Shown one piece after another: positions 1-7,456 of a stretch of DNA of 44,806 nt. The stretch spans positions 1-44,806 of the forward strand of contig JAQSYE010000003.1 in assembly GCA_029256305.1 (NCBI GenBank), read 5' to 3'. Positions within the stretch are counted from its first letter, which is position 1, and each line of letters opens with the position of its first letter. Below the pieces are notes generated by a model. The model had not been told where the DNA came from, ran no database searches, and saw only the letters and a list, made by a program, of their open reading frames with translations. The position numbers and the translations under genes are program-made. The DNA comes from Lacrimispora sp. (GTDB lineage: Bacteria > Bacillota > Clostridia > Lachnospirales > Lachnospiraceae).

Positions 1-79
1 TAGATAGCTCCGTTACTGTGACGCTTTTCTTTTCTAATATAATATCTTTGATTTTGGCTTTCCTTGTTACTGCTAACAT
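1..79 (-). CDS. DeoR-family transcriptional regulator, N-terminus only (cut by window edge)
   Basis: The reverse strand encodes a 26-residue start beginning MLAVTRKAKIKDIILEKK and continuing SVTVTELS before running off the window. This is the usual opening of a DeoR-type winged helix-turn-helix. I chose the ATG at 79 because an AAGGA site lies 8 nt before it; an ATG at 85 would sit only about 2 nt from that site. It is divergent from the microcompartment operon and is the natural candidate for its regulator. DeoR proteins usually sense phosphorylated sugars, which would fit a ketose-phosphate aldolase pathway. The effector domain is not in the window, so this is a family-level call. Confidence 0.72.
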   Translation of the reverse strand, partial: MLAVTRKAKIKDIILEKKSVTVTELS

Positions 80-320
80 TGGCATGTTCCTTTCTTTCTT
101 TGAACAAATCTATTTGAAATGCGGTATGAAACCATAAAAATACAGTCACATATAAGTATATTGTATATTTTTTTTGACAAAATGTAAAGAAAAAATGATG
201 AAAATAAAAACAAAACAAAATAAAACACATAAAATCAAACAAAAATTGCTAAAATATAGCAAAAATTGATAAGTTCAGACAAACCATGCATCAAGTCGTT
301 TGAACTTTGGAGGGATCGTT
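80..320. promoter_or_regulatory. Divergent control region between deoR-like gene and microcompartment operon
   Basis: This is a very AT-rich 240-bp intergenic region. It holds a perfect inverted repeat TTGCTA-N5-TAGCAA at 246-262. Overlapping its left arm is an extended -10 like string, TGC followed by TAAAAT at 250-255. A TTGACA at 174-179 has no good -10 on the plus strand, but its complement TTGTCA could serve the divergent gene. The inverted repeat sits about 60 bp before the aldolase start and could be a repressor operator. The promoter assignment is tentative. Confidence 0.45.
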
Positions 321-1301
321 ATGATGACAGTTCAAGGCGTGAAATACATGTCTGACTTTGAAGCCAAAAATGCAATTCTGGATATTGGCAAGCGTATGTA
401 TGATAAAGGCTTTGTGGCTTCCAATGATGGAAACATAAGCTGTAAGGTGGGTCCGAATACGATCTGGACAACACCCACCGGTGTATCCAAGGGATTTATG
501 AAACAGGATATGCTTGTAAAGATGGATTTAAGCGGCAGAGTGCTTATGGGGAAATCGAAACCCTCTTCAGAAGTAAAAATGCATTTAAGGGTCTACCAGG
601 AAAATCCAGATGTACAGGCAGTCACACATGCCCATCCTCTGGTGGCAACCAGTTTTGCCATTGCAGGCATCAGCCTGGATACAGCTGTATTGACGGAAGC
701 GGTATTGGGGCTGGGATCGATTCCCATTGCAAGATATGCGACACCTGGTACGGAAGAAGTCCCTGATTCGATTGCTCCGTTTGTAAATACCCACAACGGG
801 GTACTTCTTGCAAATCATGGAGCATTAACCTGGGGAAAAGATATTTTTCAGGCATTCTATCGGCTGGAGTCCATTGAATATTATGCAACCATATTGATGT
901 ATACAGGAAATATAATTGGCCGTCAGAATGTACTTTCCTGCGACCAGGTAAATAAGCTGCTTGATATCCGGCAAAAACTGGGCATTACTGCAGGCGGAAT
1001 ACCGCCCTGTTCTTTACAGGAAACCAATATGAGAGATGTTATTACTTCTTCCGATATCTGGCCGTCCTGGCCTGCTTCGCCGATTCAGGCTTCACTAAAT
1101 CCGCCGGTAAATGAATTAAAAGGGGTAACTCCGCTTGTTAAACCAGGGCAGTCTTCGCCTCTTAAAGAAAGCGGGTGTTCTTGTGGGATTTCTTCTTTGC
1201 CAAAGGAAACGGTGGAAAAGAATGAGACAGAACAATTGAGCAAGGCAAAGGAGGAAATTATTGCTGAGGTTGTCAGAAGAGTAATGGGGCAGTTTAGCTA
1301 G
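321..1301 (+). CDS. Class II (L-fuculose-phosphate type) aldolase with C-terminal encapsulation helix
   Basis: This is predicted to be a zinc aldolase splitting a ketose phosphate into DHAP and a short aldehyde. The core (about 1-225) carries the FucA catalytic set with family spacing: Glu84, and zinc ligands His103, His105 (THAHP) and His166 (NHGAL). A roughly 75-residue Pro/Ser-rich linker follows, then an amphipathic tail at about 305-326 ending in EEIIAEVVRRVMGQFS, typical of a microcompartment targeting peptide. At 326 residues it is about 110 longer than plain FucA. The start is the ATG at 321, six bases after GGAGGG; an in-frame TTG at 300 is less likely. It is the first gene of the operon and, with no radical or B12 dehydratase present, is the likely aldehyde source. 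The substrate (fuculose-, rhamnulose-, ribulose- or apulose-phosphate) is undetermined. Confidence 0.88.
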   Translation: MMTVQGVKYMSDFEAKNAILDIGKRMYDKGFVASNDGNISCKVGPNTIWTTPTGVSKGFMKQDMLVKMDLSGRVLMGKSKPSSEVKMHLRVYQENPDVQAVTHAHPLVATSFAIAGISLDTAVLTEAVLGLGSIPIARYATPGTEEVPDSIAPFVNTHNGVLLANHGALTWGKDIFQAFYRLESIEYYATILMYTGNIIGRQNVLSCDQVNKLLDIRQKLGITAGGIPPCSLQETNMRDVITSSDIWPSWPASPIQASLNPPVNELKGVTPLVKPGQSSPLKESGCSCGISSLPKETVEKNETEQLSKAKEEIIAEVVRRVMGQFS

Positions 1302-1310
1302 GAGGAAAAA

Positions 1311-2732
1311 ATGGAAATTGGGACAAGGGAGATTGAACTGATTGTAAGGGAAGTGCTTGCAGGACTGGAAAAGAAAAGTCCGGCACCTTCTCAAGTTTCG
1401 TCCTGGAGCGATAACGGAGTATTTGACCGGGTTGAGGACGCAATTGAGGCAGCGTACACTGCTCAGCGTGATTGGATCAATCATTATAAGGTAGAAGACA
1501 GGAGAAGGATTATTGAGGCGATCCGATCCGTTGCAAGAAAACATGCCCAGTCACTGGCATCCATGGTGCAGGAAGAAACCGGTATGGGCCGTGTGGAAGA
1601 TAAGCTTCAGAAACATCTGGCTGTCATTGAAAGGACTCCTGGAGTGGAATGCCTGACTACGGAAGCGATCTCCGGCGACGGCGGGCTTATGATAGAGGAA
1701 TACGCCCCATTTGGAGTTATCGGAGCCATTACGCCATCAACAAACCCCACGGAAACCATTATTAACAATACAATTAGCATGATTGCCGGAGGTAATTCGG
1801 TTGTGTTCAATGTACATCCGGGAGCCAAACAAAGCTGTGCTCACTGCCTGAAGCTGCTTCATCAGGCGATTATGGAAAGCGGCGGGCCGGCGAATCTGAT
1901 TACCATGCAAAGAGAACCTGACATGGAGGCGGTTAACATTATGACCGCTGATCCAAGAATCCGTCTGATGGTTGGAACCGGAGGAATGGGCATGGTAAAT
2001 GCGCTGTTACGGTCAGGCAAGAAGACGATTGGCGCAGGTGCAGGCAATCCGCCCGTTATTGTAGATGGTACTGCAGATATTAAGCTGGCGGCCAGGGAGA
2101 TTTACCGGGGAGCCTCCTTTGATAATAATATCTTATGCCTTGCAGAGAAAGAAGTCTTTGTTATGGAGCAGGCTGCCGATGAGCTCATATACCAGCTGCA
2201 GCAGGAGGGAGCGTTTTTCCTTCAGAAAGATCAGCTGCAGGAGATTTTGAAACTTGCCATGATCGAGAAAAACGGCACTTATGAAGTGAATAAAAAATGG
2301 GTAGGAAAGGATGCTGCTTTGTTCCTGGAAGCAATAGGCATACACAGCGATAAAGAGGTGCGACTTTTAATCTGTGAAACAGACAGAAATCACCCCTTTG
2401 TCATGGTAGAGCAGCTGATGCCTGTTCTTCCCATTGTCCGCTTAAAAACCTTTGAGGAATGTATGGAAAGTGCAAAAGCGGCAGAATCAGGAAACCGCCA
2501 TACTGCATCTATGTTTTCCCGGAATGTGGAGAACATGACCAGATTTGCAAAGGAGATTGAGACTACTATTTTCACAAAGAACGGAGCCACTTTAAGAGGC
2601 GTGGGAATTGGAGGAGAAGGACATACCACAATGACAATCGCAGGTCCCACGGGAGAAGGCATTACCTGCGCAAAAAGCTTTACCAGAAGGCGCAGATGTA
2701 TGTTGGCTGAAGGCGGCTTAAGGATCATCTAA
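1311..2732 (+). CDS. CoA-acylating aldehyde dehydrogenase of a microcompartment (PduP/EutE type)
   Basis: It oxidises the aldehyde made in the microcompartment to acyl-CoA with NAD+. The N-terminus (1-20, MEIGTREIELIVREVLAGLE) is an amphipathic helix of the encapsulation-peptide type, followed by a short linker. The catalytic cysteine is Cys276 in NNILCLAEKEV, the usual signature of this branch. A glycine-rich GTGGMGMV segment lies near residues 221-228. The 473-residue length is normal. An AGGAGG site lies just before the ATG, and only 9 nt separate it from the aldolase gene, so they are cotranscribed. Its substrate follows from the aldolase product, probably lactaldehyde or glycolaldehyde. 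Confidence 0.93.
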   Translation: MEIGTREIELIVREVLAGLEKKSPAPSQVSSWSDNGVFDRVEDAIEAAYTAQRDWINHYKVEDRRRIIEAIRSVARKHAQSLASMVQEETGMGRVEDKLQKHLAVIERTPGVECLTTEAISGDGGLMIEEYAPFGVIGAITPSTNPTETIINNTISMIAGGNSVVFNVHPGAKQSCAHCLKLLHQAIMESGGPANLITMQREPDMEAVNIMTADPRIRLMVGTGGMGMVNALLRSGKKTIGAGAGNPPVIVDGTADIKLAAREIYRGASFDNNILCLAEKEVFVMEQAADELIYQLQQEGAFFLQKDQLQEILKLAMIEKNGTYEVNKKWVGKDAALFLEAIGIHSDKEVRLLICETDRNHPFVMVEQLMPVLPIVRLKTFEECMESAKAAESGNRHTASMFSRNVENMTRFAKEIETTIFTKNGATLRGVGIGGEGHTTMTIAGPTGEGITCAKSFTRRRRCMLAEGGLRII

Positions 2733-2743
2733 GGGAGGTACAT

Positions 2744-3073
2744 ATGGCAATTGGCTTTTTGGAGTGTGCAGGATATGGAGCGGTTTTATATGCCATGGAT
2801 AAAGCGTGCAAGGCCGCAGATGTGAAAATCATCGGCATTGATACCATTAATCCAAAGGATGCAGCATCTTTTATTCCTCTTACTGCCCAAGTGAAATTTG
2901 AAGGCGGTGTGGATGATGTAAAGGAAGCCTGTGAAGCAGCAAGGCGGGCAGCGCTTGAGCTTAACAACCCGGAGGATGTCCTGGTCCGGATGATCGAAAG
3001 GCCGTACGAAGGAACAAAAGCATTGGCTCGCATAACAAAGGTAGCATTCACGGAAGAAAATACAAATAATTAG
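2744..3073 (+). CDS. Divergent BMC-H shell protein
   Basis: This 109-residue protein has a single BMC fold, opening MAIGFLECAGYGAVLYAMDK and ADVKIIGID, so it should form hexameric shell tiles. The usual pore loop (GSGL motif) is missing; in its place is a longer stretch, NPKDAASFIPLTAQVKF, around residues 43-59. The C-terminal strand (VLVRMIERPYEG) also differs from the usual VIPRPH. It is therefore either a specialised tile with a different pore or one adapted for interaction. A GGGAGG site precedes the ATG, and it lies 11 nt after the aldehyde dehydrogenase gene. Confidence 0.82.
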   Translation: MAIGFLECAGYGAVLYAMDKACKAADVKIIGIDTINPKDAASFIPLTAQVKFEGGVDDVKEACEAARRAALELNNPEDVLVRMIERPYEGTKALARITKVAFTEENTNN

Positions 3074-3088
3074 AGGAGGTAGAATGGT

Positions 3089-3367
3089 ATGGCATCCACA
3101 TCAATCGGTTTAGTTGAAACAAGGGGATTAATTGCCTCCATAGAAGCAGCTGATGCAATGTTAAAGGCAGCAGACGTGGAACTGGTGGGGACGGAAAAGA
3201 TCGGTTCCGGACTGGTGACTGTTATTGTAACCGGAGAAGTCGGGGCAGTTAAGGCGGCTACCGAAGCGGGGGAAGCGGCGGCTTCCAGAATCGGAGAGCT
3301 GGTAGCTGTCCATGTGATTCCCAGACCACATCAGGATATAGACAAAATTCTGCCAAAAGCAAAATAG
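3089..3367 (+). CDS. BMC-H shell protein, PduA/PduJ-like
   Basis: This 92-residue canonical BMC-H hexamer subunit forms the main facets of the shell. It shows the standard sequence order: [20 protein letters not shown], the pore loop [28 protein letters not shown], and [10 protein letters not shown] near the C-terminus. A GAGGAGG site lies 9 nt before the ATG. It is nearly a duplicate of the BMC-H gene at 3716. The GSG pore suggests passage of small polar metabolites. Confidence 0.95.
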   Translation: MASTSIGLVETRGLIASIEAADAMLKAADVELVGTEKIGSGLVTVIVTGEVGAVKAATEAGEAAASRIGELVAVHVIPRPHQDIDKILPKAK

Positions 3368-3394
3368 TAGTTCTGGCAGAAAAGGTGGGTTATC

Positions 3395-3735
3395 ATGAAA
3401 AGAAACGGAAACGCCATAGGAATACTGGAAATAAATTATTATGCCAATACAGTTTTTGTGGTTGATCAGGCGCTGAAAGCGGCGCAGGTGGAGATTGTCA
3501 GCTGTCACAAGACATTGGGCGGCAGGATGTGCCATACTGTGCTGGCAGGCGAGACATCAGCAGTTTATGCGGCAATGGAAGCGTATGTGTTTCCATTAAT
3601 AACCCTCATCAGCAGGTGTGGAAGCTGTTAAATATGATAGACAGACATGAGGAAGAATCGAAAACTGGGACGGGCAAGGATCATGAAAATGAAGATAAAA
3701 CAGGAGGAGAAGGAAATGGCAGAGATATCGGTTAA
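3395..3735 (+). pseudogene. Third BMC-H gene, broken by an internal deletion with frameshift
   Basis: The first frame begins MKRNGNAIGILEINYYANTV, keeps a pore loop KTLGGRMCHTVLAG, and reaches AVYAAMEA at about 3580. It then runs into a meaningless tail and stops at 3631. The -1 frame picks up VCVSINNPHQQVWKLL, which matches the final BMC strand and NPH motif, and continues through a charged tail to 3735. About eleven residues of the expected helix between the two parts are absent, so this is more than a single-base slip. The downstream frame overlaps the next BMC-H start by 20 nt. A truncated 78-residue product could be made but should not fold into a hexamer. An assembly error is possible. 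Confidence 0.7.
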
Positions 3736-4015
3736 GAAGGGCATGCTGGCACTGGGAATGGTTGAAACAAGAGGTCTGACCGCATCGATCGAAGCGGCAG
3801 ATGCCATGTTAAAAGCAGCAGATGTTGAACTAATAGGGACAGAAAAGATTGGCTCAGGTCTGGTAACCGTTATGGTACAGGGAGATGTGGGAGCGGTAAA
3901 AGCAGCGGTAGAGGCAGGAGAAGAGGCTGCTTCCAGGGTAGGAGAACTGGTGGCCGTCCACGTAATTCCAAGACCTCATAATTCCATAGCAGGAATTATC
4001 CCACTGATTAAATAA
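3716..4015 (+). CDS. BMC-H shell protein, PduA/PduJ-like (second copy)
   Basis: This is a 99-residue canonical shell hexamer subunit. The start is ATG 3716, supported by GGAGGAGAAGGA directly upstream; an open frame extends farther back to 3647, but that part overlaps the broken BMC-H gene. After a short leader ([10 protein letters not shown]) it follows the 3089 gene almost residue for residue: [41 protein letters not shown]. The last ten residues differ ([11 protein letters not shown] against [11 protein letters not shown]). The pair probably arose by tandem duplication. Confidence 0.94.
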   Translation: MAEISVKKGMLALGMVETRGLTASIEAADAMLKAADVELIGTEKIGSGLVTVMVQGDVGAVKAAVEAGEEAASRVGELVAVHVIPRPHNSIAGIIPLIK

Positions 4016-4029
4016 GGAAACAGTGTCTG

Positions 4030-4686
4030 ATGGAAAACAGGGAAGAACTGATTCAGAAAATAACAGAAATGGTTCTGGAACACTGGAACCGGCTAAGTAC
4101 TGATCCCTATCAGGTTCCGGTTGGCATTTCGGCAAGACATGTACATTTATCAAGGGAACACGTGGAAACACTGTTCGGAGCAGGTTATCAGCTTACGCCC
4201 GAAAAATCATTAAGCCAGCCTGGTCAGTTTGCCTGCAAAGAACAGGTTGAAGTCTGCGGTCCGAAAGGATTAATTGGCAAAGTCCGGATTCTGGGGCCCG
4301 AGAGGAAACATAGTCAGGTTGAGATGGCTTTTAGTGACTGCAGAATCCTGGGTATTACTCCCCCTGTCAGGACTTCCGGAGATTTAAAAGAAACTCCGGG
4401 AATCCTGCTAAAGGGACCTGTGGGCGAAGTTTTTCTAAAAGAAGGTGTTATCATTGCCGACCGTCACATTCATATGACACCAGAAGAGGCAGAATGGTTT
4501 GGCGTATCAGATAGGGAACGGGTGAATGTGGTGGTTCCGGGGGAAAAAGGAGGCGTACTTGGCCGGGTTCTTATCCGGATTACCAGGGAAAGTCGTCTGG
4601 ATTTTCACATGGATACAGATGATGCCAATGCATTTTTACTCAAACAGGGACAGTGGGTCACCATTAGAAAGGAGAATGCCAGATGA
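4030..4686 (+). CDS. pduL: PduL-type phosphate propanoyltransferase (phosphotransacylase)
   Basis: It converts acyl-CoA plus phosphate to acyl-phosphate and free CoA, recycling CoA inside the microcompartment. Residues 1-22 (MENREELIQKITEMVLEHWN) form an amphipathic targeting helix. Two PduL domains follow, with zinc-site motifs ARHVHLS at 35-41, RHIHM at 145-149 and HMDTDDAN at 193-200. The length of 218 residues is normal. It lies 14 nt after the shell gene and its stop overlaps the start of the EutN gene (ATGA), so translation is probably coupled. It is unrelated in fold to the Pta encoded at 43814. Confidence 0.96.
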   Translation: MENREELIQKITEMVLEHWNRLSTDPYQVPVGISARHVHLSREHVETLFGAGYQLTPEKSLSQPGQFACKEQVEVCGPKGLIGKVRILGPERKHSQVEMAFSDCRILGITPPVRTSGDLKETPGILLKGPVGEVFLKEGVIIADRHIHMTPEEAEWFGVSDRERVNVVVPGEKGGVLGRVLIRITRESRLDFHMDTDDANAFLLKQGQWVTIRKENAR

Positions 4687-4943
4687 TATTAGGAACGATT
4701 ATGGGAACAGTGGTTTCCACAAGAAAGTGCAGAAATCTGGTGGGGTTTAAGCTCCTTTTGGTGGAACCGTATTACGGAGAAAAAAAGAATATATTTGTGG
4801 CAGCTGATACCATGGGAGCGGGAATCGGGGAACTGGTACTGGTAACGACGGACAATACTACCCAGTTCGCCCTTGACCGCACGGCACCGGTTGATGCTGT
4901 TGTAGTTGGAATTGTAGATGCACCTCCTCAATTGGGGAAATAA
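4683..4943 (+). CDS. BMC-P pentameric vertex protein (EutN/CcmL family)
   Basis: This 86-residue protein should form the pentamers that close the microcompartment vertices. It starts MILGTIMGTVVSTRKC and has LLLVEPYYGEKK, VAADTMGAGIGELVLV and the final PVDAVVVGIVD, all family hallmarks. The ATG overlaps the pduL stop by 4 nt. It is the only BMC-P in the window. No BMC-T (tandem-domain) gene was seen, so any trimers must be encoded elsewhere or be absent. Confidence 0.96.
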   Translation: MILGTIMGTVVSTRKCRNLVGFKLLLVEPYYGEKKNIFVAADTMGAGIGELVLVTTDNTTQFALDRTAPVDAVVVGIVDAPPQLGK

Positions 4944-4962
4944 ACAGAGGGAGGGAATTACT

Positions 4963-6081
4963 ATGGAGCAGGGTATATTAAAGGTTCTTGCAGTTGCAGA
5001 TCCGGCAGTGAGCGGTTATCTGGATAAAGAATTGGGGATTCTGGACGGATATAAGGGAAGTGTGGAATTTCAAATTGTGCCGTGGTCAGAATATCATGCC
5101 AAAATGATGGAATCACTTACAGGAAGCGGTGATTATGACATTATTATGGTAGCAGGTCATCTGTGGCTGTCTGATTTTGTACATAAGGGCTATCTGGCTG
5201 AAATTGAATTTGATAAAGAGGATATCCTTCCTGCCATTGCCAGGGAAATGGGCTATCAGAATAAGGCATACTTATCTCCTTCTTTCTGTGACGGTCATAT
5301 GATTGTATACCGTAAGAGTCTGCTTTATAAGGTGCTTGGAAAGGAGCTGGGGCCTGTAATCACGCCTCAGGAATACCTGGATACAGCAATTGCTTTAGCG
5401 GCAGTATATGGAAGAAAGGCCGTTGCAATGAAGGCTGATCCGTCAGAAATATTTACCGATGCACTTCCTTTTCTTCGGATGTATGGAGGAGATGCTTATG
5501 ATCTTGAAGGAAATCCAGTCTGCGGGAATGAAAAAACAATAAGAGGGCTTCAGTCTTATTGTGAATTGAAGTCATATGCTCTGGAAGGCACGGAACACTT
5601 TGCAAATGAGGAAATTGCTGAGGCGATCCGAAAGAAAAAGGCTGTCATGGCAGTCACATGGAGCGGACAGCTTGGATCTGTATGGGAGAATGGTTGTCTG
5701 GAGCCGGAGGATTTAGGTTTCAGTACATTTTCAACAGCATGGAATGTGACGTGGTCCTTTGCCATCTGCTCGGGAAGTGCAAAAAGGGATGCTGCCAACG
5801 ACTTTTTAAGATATTTGCGTTCTGCTGAGGTTGACTGTAAAACAGGAAGGGTAAGCGGGGCGCCGGTTAGAGAGTCAAGCTATCGGAAAGGAGCCAGTAA
5901 CTGTTCTTGGTTTCCAGTGCAGGAAATGATGATTGAGTCTGCAAAACCTCTTCCTCATATAAAGCGGTCAGGGGATAAAAACGCAATCCTATACCAAAAA
6001 ATATATCAGGCTTTCACAGGAGAATTATCAGCCAGGGATGCGATGGAATCTGCAGAACATGAAATAGCTGATAAAACCTGA
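4963..6081 (+). CDS. Extracellular solute-binding-like protein lacking a signal peptide
   Basis: The 372-residue product resembles family 1 ABC solute-binding proteins: a lobe with DYDIIMVAGHLWLSDF and GYLAEIEF near residues 60-90, then a second lobe with an AVMAVTWSGQLGSV hinge-like stretch. The N-terminus, MEQGILKVLAVADPAVSGYL, has no signal peptide and no lipobox. The alternative upstream in-frame start at 4918 adds only polar residues. The chosen ATG has GAGGGAGGG 5 to 10 nt upstream. No permease or ATPase lies next to it. It may be a cytosolic sugar or sugar-phosphate binding protein working with the microcompartment. Its ligand is unknown. Confidence 0.72.
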   Translation: MEQGILKVLAVADPAVSGYLDKELGILDGYKGSVEFQIVPWSEYHAKMMESLTGSGDYDIIMVAGHLWLSDFVHKGYLAEIEFDKEDILPAIAREMGYQNKAYLSPSFCDGHMIVYRKSLLYKVLGKELGPVITPQEYLDTAIALAAVYGRKAVAMKADPSEIFTDALPFLRMYGGDAYDLEGNPVCGNEKTIRGLQSYCELKSYALEGTEHFANEEIAEAIRKKKAVMAVTWSGQLGSVWENGCLEPEDLGFSTFSTAWNVTWSFAICSGSAKRDAANDFLRYLRSAEVDCKTGRVSGAPVRESSYRKGASNCSWFPVQEMMIESAKPLPHIKRSGDKNAILYQKIYQAFTGELSARDAMESAEHEIADKT

Positions 6082-6094
6082 TGGAGGAAAATTT

Positions 6095-7429
6095 ATGAAG
6101 ATTATTATAATCGGAGGAGTTGCGGCAGGTATGAGTGCTGCATCCAAGATACGCAGGCTGAATTCTGATATTCAGGTAGCTGTTTATGAAAAGGGAGGAT
6201 TTCTTTCCTATGGTGCATGCGGGCTGCCTTATTATGTGGGAGACTTTAATGAGGATTACAGAAAAATGATTGCCCGCAGCCGTGAAGCCTTTGAAAAGAT
6301 GGGAATAGAAACATTTCTAAAGCATGAAGTCATATCGGTTGATGCCGGAAAAAAACAGATTGTCGTAAGGGATCTTTTATCTGGCAGAGAGTTTGAGGAT
6401 ACTTTTGATAAGCTGATGATTGCAGTAGGAGCAGAGGCAGTGATGCCACCGTTTCCGGGCAGAGAACTGATGGGAGTCCATGCTTTAAAGAATATGGAAG
6501 ACGGCATCTTTTTAAAGGAATACGCAAAAATGGAAAAGGTCCGGAATGTAGTCATCGTAGGCGGGGGCTACATTGGCGTAGAATGCGCCGAAGCTTTTTT
6601 ACATATCGGGAAAAATGTTCGTATGATAGAAACGGCTCCCAGAATTCTTGCATCTTTTGACGAAGAAATGACGGTGTTCGCTCAGGAAGAACTGTTAAAA
6701 CAGGGAGTAAAGCTTCATGTTGCTGAAAAAGTGGAGGCGTTTGAAGGCGACGGACTATATGTCAATCGCGTCATTACAAACAAAGGAAGTTATGATGCAG
6801 ATTTAGTAATTGTTGCAGCAGGGGTAAGACCCTGTACGGAATTTCTAAAAGACACCGGCATAGAGAGAGGGAAAAACGGAGCAATTGTAGTGGACAGGGA
6901 AATGAGAACTTCCATACCGGATATTTATGCTGCAGGTGACTGTATTCTTGTTTATCATGAACTATTAAATGAAAACACTTATCTGGCTCTTGGAACGGTG
7001 GCCAATAAATGCGGTCGGATTGCCGGTACGAATCTGGCAGGAGGCAGTGAAGTGTTTCAGGGAGCACTGGGGTCTGCAGCTGTTAAAGTATGCGGGCTGG
7101 AGCTGGGACGGACCGGCATGAGCGAAGGAGATGCAAAACATCTTTCTGTTAATTACAGCACGCTGCTTGTCACGGTGAATGATCATCCGGCTTACTATCC
7201 GGGACCTACCCCGATTACAATTAAGCTGATCTATGAAAAGGGAAGCAAACGAATTCTTGGCGCCCAAACCTGCGGAGAAAAAGGAGCAGTTCTTCGGGCA
7301 GATGTATTTGCCGTCGCCATTCACTGCAAGATGACGACGAAAGAATTGGGAATGACAGACCTTATTTATGCACCTCCGTTTGCGGGAGTGTGGGATGCCA
7401 TACAGATTGCCTGTAATGCAGCGAAATAG
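6095..7429 (+). CDS. FAD-dependent NAD(P)-disulfide oxidoreductase (NADH oxidase/CoA-disulfide reductase family)
   Basis: This 444-residue flavoprotein has an FAD-binding motif at the N-terminus (IIIIGGVAAGMSAA), the redox cysteine Cys42 in SYGACGLPYY, an NAD-binding motif VVIVGGGYIGVECAEA near 150-165, the second FAD motif DIYAAGDC near 279-286, and a C-terminal dimerisation domain. Known members reduce O2, CoA disulfide, CoA persulfide or polysulfide with NAD(P)H; sequence alone does not choose between them. Within a CoA-dependent microcompartment operon, NAD+ regeneration or keeping CoA reduced are both plausible roles. The ATG at 6095 follows a GGAGG site. Confidence 0.88.
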   Translation: MKIIIIGGVAAGMSAASKIRRLNSDIQVAVYEKGGFLSYGACGLPYYVGDFNEDYRKMIARSREAFEKMGIETFLKHEVISVDAGKKQIVVRDLLSGREFEDTFDKLMIAVGAEAVMPPFPGRELMGVHALKNMEDGIFLKEYAKMEKVRNVVIVGGGYIGVECAEAFLHIGKNVRMIETAPRILASFDEEMTVFAQEELLKQGVKLHVAEKVEAFEGDGLYVNRVITNKGSYDADLVIVAAGVRPCTEFLKDTGIERGKNGAIVVDREMRTSIPDIYAAGDCILVYHELLNENTYLALGTVANKCGRIAGTNLAGGSEVFQGALGSAAVKVCGLELGRTGMSEGDAKHLSVNYSTLLVTVNDHPAYYPGPTPITIKLIYEKGSKRILGAQTCGEKGAVLRADVFAVAIHCKMTTKELGMTDLIYAPPFAGVWDAIQIACNAAK

Positions 7430-7456
7430 GAATAGCGGTGAGAAAGGGGCATTCTT

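Noticed and set aside
300-320. TTG start for the aldolase
   Set aside because: It would place the start upstream of the GGAGGG ribosome site that is well spaced for the ATG at 321.
3395-3735. Programmed frameshift in the third BMC-H gene
   Set aside because: A simple slip cannot restore the missing ~11 residues, and no slippery heptamer or downstream structure is evident at 3575-3590.
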